NCBI GenBank assembly: GCA_050289385.1
Contig: JBNKFQ010000137.1
Span: 1-19,179 of the forward strand
Source of the DNA: JBNKFQ01 sp050289385
Lineage (GTDB): Bacteria; Pseudomonadota; Gammaproteobacteria; Pseudomonadales; Porticoccaceae
Direction: 5' to 3'
DNA: 19,179 nucleotides
In this document: positions 13,832 through 19,179 of the stretch, one piece after another
Layout: each line of letters starts with the position of its first letter
Position numbering within the stretch: position 1 is the stretch's first letter
The notes under the pieces: model-generated
The model's database searches: none
What the model was told of the DNA's origin: nothing
What the model saw: only the letters and a program-made list of their open reading frames with translations
Program-made: the position numbers and the translations under genes

Positions 13832-13983
13832 GCGCCTGGTTCTTGTGCAGGTCCCGGGTAGATGCAAGATCTGTGTGAGAAACGAACCCAACGAATTTAT
13901 TGCAAACTGTTAATATAAAATGTGATCTGGTTATCGTTTTTAATGTGTATCAGTTATGAGATGGCCTGTGAATATTGACGTGG

Positions 13984-14304
13984 TTACGCCACTGGTCGTA
14001 TAGTACACTGGTTGGCAGGGGAGCAGCCTTTGGCAGGTTCAACGTGCGTGTAAGTGGTGAATATGTCTTGCCCATGCATCCTTCTCTGCTTTTTGGCGTA
14101 TTTTAAATTGTGTGCCATATTGGCAAACATTATGCTGGTAAACATTACGCCCTGAAAATTGCCATACCGTGCGATGCCATGGATGGGAGAATTATAAATA
14201 CCGGGATGTAGGTGAATGAGCGCATTTTTCAGTTCTGGTCCTGTTCCAGATTTTGTATATATACGCATTGTACCTGTTAAACGAACGACGGGCTTCTTTA
14301 TCAC
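13984..14304 (-). pseudogene. Unassigned minus-strand ORF, possibly a transposase C-terminal remnant
   Basis: A 106-codon frame starting at a GTG (internal ATG at 14268). I do not recognise it with confidence. The middle (HGIARYGNFQGVMFTSIM followed by FANMAHNLKYAKK) loosely recalls the C-terminal end of IS1182/IS4-like DDE transposases, where an ARYxG segment is followed by a hydrophobic helix ending in xNxK. There are no catalytic acidic residues, no terminal inverted repeats and no visible Shine-Dalgarno. It could equally be chance. If it is a remnant, it would suggest past insertion at the boundary of the capsule locus. Confidence 0.25.
14122..14151. repeat. Diverged 15-nt tandem repeat
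   Basis: GGCAAACATTATGCT (14122-14136) is followed directly by GGTAAACATTACGCC (14137-14151), with three C/T differences out of 15. On the minus strand it translates as GVMFT/SIMFA inside the unassigned ORF. Confidence 0.6.
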
Positions 14305-14361
14305 TTGCTCGCGTACTATCTCCCCCCCACATTTGTCTGTAAACCTTGCCCTGTCTCCGTC

Positions 14362-15147
14362 ATGAATGCACCCACCCGAACGTCACTACAGGTGTTGCGC
14401 GATGTTATTTTTGCGCTCTATCTGCGTGAACTGAAAACCCGGTTTGGCACCTACCGGTTGGGTTTGGCCTGGGCATTTCTGGAGCCAATGGCTTTTATTC
14501 TGATTTTGACCACCGTCCGTTCGTTCAGAGGGGCGGGGGATTTATTCACTATTCCAATGCCTCTGTTTTTTATGTTGGGGTATGTACCATTCCAGTTGTT
14601 TTCTGCATTGATGAAAAAAGGGGCCTCTGCAGTATGGGCAAACCGGGCATTATTTAACTACCGCCAACTCAGACCGATTGACGCCTTGATTGCCCGCACT
14701 CTTGTGGAAACCCTTGTTTGGGGGGGCGTGCTCGCGGTGTTAATGTTGTTATTCTGGTGGTGGGGTTATCCGGTCCAGGTGGCCGACCCTCTGTTGATGA
14801 TTGCCAGCATTGGCGCATTAATTCTGTTGGGCAGCGGCGTTGGCCTGGCCCTGTGTGTCGCTCAGGTCCGCGCTAACGAATTGAAAAAGATTGTGCCGAT
14901 AGTCACCAGGCCGTTATTTTTTGTTTCGGGTCTGTTTTTTTCACTCAACGAAGTTCCGAGCCATTTGCATCATTATTTGTTGTGGAATCCGATTCTGCAT
15001 GCGCTGGAGCTGATTCGGCATGCCGCTTATCCGGGTTATGCCGCAGACAGTGTGTCTCTTGTATTTGTCGCCATCTGCGCTTTGGTGTCATTCAGCTTTG
15101 GTTTGGCCGTTTATCGGCTGGATTGGCGCAGGATGGTGGCCTCATGA
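14362..15147 (+). CDS. kpsM: KpsM-like capsule ABC transporter permease
   Basis: Inner-membrane ABC-2 type permease that moves a finished, lipid-linked capsular polysaccharide from the cytoplasm. The 261-residue product (KpsM family about 258) has the cytoplasmic amphipathic start FALYLRELKTRFGTYRLGLAWAFLEP, characteristic of ABC-2 polysaccharide exporters, then about six hydrophobic segments and the PLFFVSGLFFSLNEVP segment near residues 190-207. ATG 14362 was chosen: the open frame continues to TTG 14305, but those residues are not family-like. No clear Shine-Dalgarno precedes the ATG. Its stop overlaps the kpsT start by 4 bp (ATGA), typical of translational coupling in a transporter pair. 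It could serve O-antigen-like polymer export, but the adjacent KpsE- and KpsD-type genes favour capsule. Confidence 0.9.
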   Translation: MNAPTRTSLQVLRDVIFALYLRELKTRFGTYRLGLAWAFLEPMAFILILTTVRSFRGAGDLFTIPMPLFFMLGYVPFQLFSALMKKGASAVWANRALFNYRQLRPIDALIARTLVETLVWGGVLAVLMLLFWWWGYPVQVADPLLMIASIGALILLGSGVGLALCVAQVRANELKKIVPIVTRPLFFVSGLFFSLNEVPSHLHHYLLWNPILHALELIRHAAYPGYAADSVSLVFVAICALVSFSFGLAVYRLDWRRMVAS

Positions 15148-15797
15148 TCCGTCTGCAGAATGTTAGCAAGTCGTATCCGAGCAAGCTGGGGCGGCAATAC
15201 GTTATTCGTAATGTCAGTACTGTGTTACCGGCCGGTCGCAATGTTGCGATTCTGGGGCGCAACGGCGCGGGAAAGTCTACCCTGTTGCGTCTGTTGGGTG
15301 GTATCGATTACCCGGACCGGGGAGCCATAGTTACCAAACGGCGTATTTCGTGGCCGTTGGCCCTGGCCTCCGGTTTTCAGGGCAGCATGACCGGTCGTGA
15401 AAATTGCCGATTTGTGGCGCGAGTTCATGGCCGTTATAACTTTGACGAAATTGAAGGTTATGTTCAGGACTTCTCTGAACTGGGTAAAAAATTCGACCTG
15501 CCGATCAACAACCTGTCGGGGGGGCAAAAAAGTCGCATCGCGTTTGGTTTGTCGATGGTATTTGAATTCGATACCTACCTGTTGGATGAACTGACGTCGG
15601 TAGGAGACCCCGCCTTCAGAAAAAAAGCCAAGGCGGAGTTGGACAAGCGCTGCGAAAGCGCAAATATCATTATGGTATCTCATGCCGAAAATCAATTGCG
15701 GCAGTTCGGTTGTGATCTGGGCATAGTGCTTCATGAGGGGGTTATGACAATCTATGACGATTTGGAGGAAGCCATTGCTATCTATAAAAATCTTTAG
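15144..15797 (+). CDS. kpsT: KpsT-like capsule ABC transporter ATP-binding protein
   Basis: ATPase subunit that powers export through KpsM. The 217-residue product has Walker A GRNGAGKST (38-46), the ABC signature LSGGQ (124-128), Walker B YLLDE (145-149) with catalytic E149, and the switch His180 (VSHAENQLRQF). It lacks the C-terminal carbohydrate-binding domain seen in Wzt-type O-antigen exporters, so it matches the short capsule KpsT type (about 219-224 residues). The start overlaps kpsM by 4 bp. kpsE follows after a 63-bp AT-rich gap. Confidence 0.94.
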   Translation: MIRLQNVSKSYPSKLGRQYVIRNVSTVLPAGRNVAILGRNGAGKSTLLRLLGGIDYPDRGAIVTKRRISWPLALASGFQGSMTGRENCRFVARVHGRYNFDEIEGYVQDFSELGKKFDLPINNLSGGQKSRIAFGLSMVFEFDTYLLDELTSVGDPAFRKKAKAELDKRCESANIIMVSHAENQLRQFGCDLGIVLHEGVMTIYDDLEEAIAIYKNL

Positions 15798-15860
15798 GGT
15801 GCCTCCAGACACTCAATAAAAATTTGCTGTTATCAGGAATATGTAGGGAGTTAAATAATA

Positions 15861-17096
15861 GTGAGTGCGCAAAATAACAATACCGCGCCAATGGTTGAAC
15901 AAAAAACTGAACAAAAAGCTGAGCAGAAGGCGGAGCAGAGCGGTCAGGCCAAAGTGCAGATATTATCTGCAGGCGTACAGGCTGTGCGATCCCGAGAATT
16001 TATTGATCTGTCTTTATGGAAAAAGAGCTGGATGTGGCTTGTGGTGTTTCCTTTTCTGTTGTCCTGCATATATTACGGTGTAATCGCCAGTGATCGCTAT
16101 GTCAGCGAAGCAAAAGTGACCATCAAACAAACTGATTCCATCGGCCAGGTGGAAGCTGGCATATCCTTGTTGGGTGCAACCACATCGCCGGGCGCGCAAG
16201 ACGCGAAAATGCTTCAGGAGTATTTGCTCTCGCTGGATATGCTTCACTACCTGGAGTCAAACCAGTCACTGCGTGCACATTATCAGTCTGGCCATGCGGA
16301 TATGTTTTCCCGTCTTGACGAAGATGCACGGCAAGAACAGTTTCTCGAATTTTACCGCGATCACATGGAAGTTTCTTATGATGAACTTTCTGGCGTTTTG
16401 ACAGTTCGCGCCCAGGCATTTGAGGCTGACTATGGCCAGCAGTTGCTGAAGGTGATCCTCGCCCGTGGTGAAGAGTTTATCAACAATATTGGCCATAACA
16501 TGGCGAAAGAGCAGGTCGGCTTTGTTCAAGGTGAATTGAACCGGGCACGGGAGAGCCTGCGGACCAGCCAACATCAAATTCTGACGTTCCAGGATGAGCA
16601 CAAGCTGTTTAATCCACAACAGGAAAGTGGTGCCCGCCTGGAAATCGTCAATAGTATGGAGGCCTCATTGGCCCGACTTAAAGCAGACCTGACTAATCGA
16701 TTGAGTTATATGCAAGACACAGCGGTGGAAGTGGTTGCCCTGAAGGATCGTATTAGAGCGGAAGAAGCCCAGTTGAAAATCGAGCGCAGCAAGTTGGTAG
16801 GCGATCAGGCGGGTGAAAATATGAATGATGTGAACGCTGAATTCAAGAATTTGCAAATGAATGTGGAATTTGCCACGGATAATTACAAGACCTCTTTACT
16901 CAGTTTGGAGCAGGCCCGTATTGAAGCCTATCGCAAACTCAAGCATCTGGTAGTAGTTGATAGCCCCAGTCTTGCTGAAAACGCAGAATACCCGCGTCGG
17001 ATTTATATCCTGTCTACTTTGCTGGTTTTGCTGTGTATTTTTTATGGGGTTGGAAGAATTGTTGTTGCTACGGTTCGCGAGCACCGTGATATTTAG
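15861..17096 (+). CDS. kpsE: KpsE-like capsule export inner-membrane protein (PCP family)
   Basis: Inner-membrane protein with a large periplasmic coiled coil that links the KpsMT transporter to the outer-membrane KpsD. The 411-residue product has a cytoplasmic tail (1-55) containing a short EQKA-type repeat (residues about 13-26), a first membrane segment (about 57-75), a periplasmic region with heptad-rich helices (about 205-345, e.g. GELNRARESLRTSQHQILTF), and a second membrane segment near the C-terminus (about 381-404) after EYPRRIY. This two-helix layout is that of KpsE/BexC/CtrB. The start is GTG 15861 with GGGAG (15846-15850) upstream. Size and topology fit the family (E. coli KpsE 382). 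High confidence in family, moderate in symbol. Confidence 0.9.
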   Translation: MSAQNNNTAPMVEQKTEQKAEQKAEQSGQAKVQILSAGVQAVRSREFIDLSLWKKSWMWLVVFPFLLSCIYYGVIASDRYVSEAKVTIKQTDSIGQVEAGISLLGATTSPGAQDAKMLQEYLLSLDMLHYLESNQSLRAHYQSGHADMFSRLDEDARQEQFLEFYRDHMEVSYDELSGVLTVRAQAFEADYGQQLLKVILARGEEFINNIGHNMAKEQVGFVQGELNRARESLRTSQHQILTFQDEHKLFNPQQESGARLEIVNSMEASLARLKADLTNRLSYMQDTAVEVVALKDRIRAEEAQLKIERSKLVGDQAGENMNDVNAEFKNLQMNVEFATDNYKTSLLSLEQARIEAYRKLKHLVVVDSPSLAENAEYPRRIYILSTLLVLLCIFYGVGRIVVATVREHRDI

Positions 17097-17147
17097 ACAT
17101 TAAATAAAAAGTTAGATAACCAATTTGTTATTTAGAGCGAAGTATTA

Positions 17148-18770
17148 ATGAAATTTAAATGCATAATAATTACCAGTCTGTTAATTGCAGGTTTACAGGT
17201 GCAAGGTTGGTCCACGGAAATTACCCAGAAAGCTGAACCGACCAATACCGCTGTCGAAAATTACGATCCGTCGGTGCCAAAAGTGTTTGGTGGCTGGATG
17301 TTTAAAGGGGATTTTGCCAAAGAATCTTTTTCCGGATTTAATCCGAATTATGAAATCAGTATTGGTAATCGAGTCAATGTACAATTGTGGGGTGGGTACG
17401 AATACCAGGGTGTGCTGGAGGTTGACCCCCAGGGAAATGTTTTTATACCCAAAGTTGGGCCAGTCAAGTTGTTGGGGGTTCGAAACAGTGAACTTAACCG
17501 ACGTCTTGAGGAACATGTAAAAAAAGTTTATTCAAAGAGTGTTGGCGTCTACGCAACACTGGACGCGGCCCAGCCGGTTAAGGTGTATGTTACTGGTTTT
17601 GTGAAAAAACCTGGTCTGTATGCGGGGCTTTCATCCGACTCTGTACTTTATTATCTGGATAAGGCCGGTGGTATTACACCACGAAGCGGGAGTTATATAG
17701 ACATTACGCTACTGCGTAATGGTAAAGTTTTTCGTTCTATTAACCTTTACGACTTCTTGTTGCTTGGGCAGTTGCCAGCTATGCAGATGGTTGATGGTGA
17801 TATCGTTCAGGTCAATCACCGTATGCGATGGGCGGCGGTTTCCGGACTGGTGCAAAATGAATACGAGTTCGAGTTTGGCGATGAGAGTATTTTGCTGAGC
17901 AAGCTGTTGGCAGATGCGAAAGTTCAGCCTACGGCCACTCATGTAAGGGTGAGCCGTAATCAGGGAAGCGAGCGTCGAACAGAATATTACCCCTTGCGTC
18001 GGATTGCTGATGTAAAGGTGCAGGGGGGTGATCAGGTAGAGGTGACGGCAGATAAAAAACTGGCAACGATATCGGTACGTGTAGAAGGTGAGCATGACAG
18101 CGCCCAAGAGTATGTGTTGCCCTATGGCGCCACTTTTGGCGAGTTGATGGACAGAATTCAACACAATCGGCGTTCCAATTCAGGTTCGGTTCAATTATTT
18201 CGGAAAAGTATTCAGGAACGACAAAAGTTAATGCTGGAAAGTTCATTGCAAGCGTTGGAGTCTAGCTTGCTCACGGCTCGTTCGGCGACTAACGAAGAGG
18301 CTAAGTTACGCACACAGGAAGCAGAGTTGATTTTGCAGTGGGTTGAGCGCGCTCGGAGTATCGAACCGAGTGGCCAGGTTGTGTTGGCGGATGCAGAAAC
18401 ATCGCGACAAATAGTTTTGGAGCCGGGTGATGTTATTCGGGTGCCGAGAAAGACCAACCTGGTAATGATTCACGGTGAGGTGTTATCGCCCAATGCGGTG
18501 ACGTATAGCCGTAATCGAAGTGTGGAAGATTATATCAAGCAAGCCGGTGGATTTAAGCAAGACGACGGAAACAACAAAATTTTGTTGCTGCACAGCAATG
18601 GTAGCTTTAGCAGTGTTGCTCAAAAAAAGTTGCGCAAGACAGTGCTTGCTTTGGGGGATGAGATTATGGTGATGCCGAGAATTGATACCAAGTCGTTGCA
18701 GGTGACGAAAGATATTACGGAAGTGATGTATCAGATTGCTGTTTCGGCTGGGGTTTTGTTGGCGATATAA
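17148..18770 (+). CDS. kpsD: KpsD-like polysaccharide export protein
   Basis: Periplasmic/outer-membrane component that carries capsular polysaccharide out through the envelope. The 540-residue product (E. coli KpsD 558) begins with a signal peptide (about 1-22, ending QVQGWS). There is no lipobox cysteine at the cleavage site, unlike Wza, which agrees with KpsD-type proteins. A polysaccharide-export domain lies at about 62-140 (YEISIGNRVNVQLWGG, VDPQGNVFIPKVGPVKLLG), followed by SLBB-like modules (about 145-220, 305-350 and 437-475; VTGFVKKPGLYAG and IHGEVLSPNAVTY) and a helical segment (about 352-405). A weak AU-rich hairpin (17112-17135) lies just upstream. ATG 17148 follows AGAGCGAAG. It follows kpsE by 51 bp and is probably in the same operon. 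Confidence 0.93.
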   Translation: MKFKCIIITSLLIAGLQVQGWSTEITQKAEPTNTAVENYDPSVPKVFGGWMFKGDFAKESFSGFNPNYEISIGNRVNVQLWGGYEYQGVLEVDPQGNVFIPKVGPVKLLGVRNSELNRRLEEHVKKVYSKSVGVYATLDAAQPVKVYVTGFVKKPGLYAGLSSDSVLYYLDKAGGITPRSGSYIDITLLRNGKVFRSINLYDFLLLGQLPAMQMVDGDIVQVNHRMRWAAVSGLVQNEYEFEFGDESILLSKLLADAKVQPTATHVRVSRNQGSERRTEYYPLRRIADVKVQGGDQVEVTADKKLATISVRVEGEHDSAQEYVLPYGATFGELMDRIQHNRRSNSGSVQLFRKSIQERQKLMLESSLQALESSLLTARSATNEEAKLRTQEAELILQWVERARSIEPSGQVVLADAETSRQIVLEPGDVIRVPRKTNLVMIHGEVLSPNAVTYSRNRSVEDYIKQAGGFKQDDGNNKILLLHSNGSFSSVAQKKLRKTVLALGDEIMVMPRIDTKSLQVTKDITEVMYQIAVSAGVLLAI

Positions 18771-18906
18771 TGTTTTTATCTGGAATCTATAGTTGAATCA
18801 ATAGGATTTTTCTTTACTGTGGGCTGTAATAGTTTTTTGTTTTAAAGCTTGTGGCTTTTAGGTGTTGAATTGATTTGAGGGTGGGTTGGTTGTACCAAAT
18901 AATGGA

Positions 18907-19179
18907 ATGCATAAAATGAAAAAAAATGACGACAAGTTTAATTTTGTTCATAGATTGAAACGCCTTAAAAGATCAGTTAAAAAGAGAGGCGAAATAACAA
19001 AATTAGCTTTCCCTGTAGAATTGAAGGGTGGAAACTGGCTGAGTGATAAAGAGCGGCCTGTAGCTGTTTTTTTGGCTTTAACCCATGGAAGCGAGATGTT
19101 TTTTTTCGATTTTTTAAAGAATATCGGGTTGCTTTTGTGCTTGGGAGGGCGTCTTGGGGGAGAGTGAAAAGAGAACTTG
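18907..19179 (+). pseudogene. Capsule polysaccharide synthesis gene start (KpsC/KpsS-like), frameshifted at a T7 run and cut by the window end
   Basis: From ATG 18907 (alternatives: TTG 18886, ATG 18916) the frame reads a basic N-terminus (HRLKRLKRSVKKRGEI) and reaches DKERPVAVF at about 19047-19073. In that frame it then becomes low-quality sequence and stops at 19165-19167. From 19074 the other frame reads GFNPWKRDVFFRFFKEY and then RVAFVLGRASWGRVKREL, open to the window end. It has no upstream start, because a stop lies at 19047 in that frame. Joining the two as RPVAVFF-GFNPWKRD gives a segment I associate with the starts of Capsule_synth (KpsC/KpsS-type) proteins. The switch falls on T7 (19067-19073); eight Ts would restore one frame. 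It may be a real mutation, phase variation or a homopolymer sequencing error. The cluster context supports capsule synthesis or Kdo-linker assembly. Confidence 0.55.

Larger units (their letters stand above)
13832..14361. other. 530-bp gap between pyrF and the kps cluster
   Basis: This is the longest stretch without a convincing gene. It is AT-richer than the flanks, with AT patches near 13911-13920 and 14262-14270 that could contain the kps promoter, but I find no good -35/-10 pair. It contains a poorly supported minus-strand frame (13984-14304), a 15-nt tandem repeat (14122-14151) and the direct repeat TTGGCAGG at 14012-14019 and 14030-14037. No ops/JUMPstart element (GGCGGTAG) is present. 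It marks the border between core and accessory DNA. Confidence 0.6.

Noticed and set aside
14001..14040. JUMPstart/ops-like element upstream of kpsM
   Set aside because: The segment GGCAGGGGAGCAGCC only loosely resembles JUMPstart and lacks the required GGCGGTAG core.
18771..18885. Terminator between kpsD and the following capsule gene
   Set aside because: The region is T-rich and has a weak AAAGC/GCTTT stem near 18844-18858, but no stable stem followed by a T tract.

Overview
The window looks like chromosomal DNA from a gammaproteobacterium of the Pseudomonas/Cellvibrio type. The main evidence is the order gyrA - pheA - tyrA/aroA fusion - cmk - rpsA - ihfB with mtaD and ubiG divergent upstream, which matches the Pseudomonas gyrA-rpsA region as I remember it. 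A lapA-lapB-pyrF block follows, arranged as in E. coli. I cannot name a species. The 5' two thirds is conserved housekeeping sequence and the 3' quarter is an accessory surface-polysaccharide locus.

Region by region. Positions 1-2016 (minus strand) hold the 3'-incomplete ubiG (ubiquinone O-methyltransferase) and mtaD (MTA/SAH deaminase family). Positions 2277-11468 (plus strand) hold gyrA, pheA (chorismate mutase/prephenate dehydratase), a TyrA-AroA fusion, cmk, rpsA and ihfB, ending at a strong intrinsic terminator (11543-11576). Positions 11634-13831 hold lapA, lapB and pyrF, packed tightly. Positions 13832-14361 are a ~530 bp gap with at most a decayed ORF. From 14362 to the window end lies an ABC-transporter-dependent capsule export cluster: kpsM and kpsT (inner-membrane transporter), kpsE (inner-membrane/periplasmic adaptor), kpsD (outer-membrane export) and the start of a capsule-synthesis gene. 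That last gene is broken by a one-base frameshift at a T7 run.

The pathway genes fit together. PheA and TyrA-AroA cover the last common step before chorismate plus both the Phe and Tyr branches. Cmk, RpsA and IHF-beta are the classic nucleotide, translation and nucleoid group. LapB controls LPS synthesis, and the Kps proteins build the envelope-spanning capsule exporter.

The most unusual structure is a set of intergenic elements made of 7-nt units, in three different sequence versions (GGGAACA, TCGAACA, CTGGACA). They lie upstream of mtaD, between pheA and tyrA-aroA (a perfect 28-bp inverted repeat made of four heptamers per arm), and across the 3' end of cmk (four 14-nt units). Together with the frameshifted capsule gene and the structured rpsA leader, these are the features most worth checking. 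I saw no CRISPR array, tRNA, rRNA, intact insertion sequence or clearly new multi-gene system.
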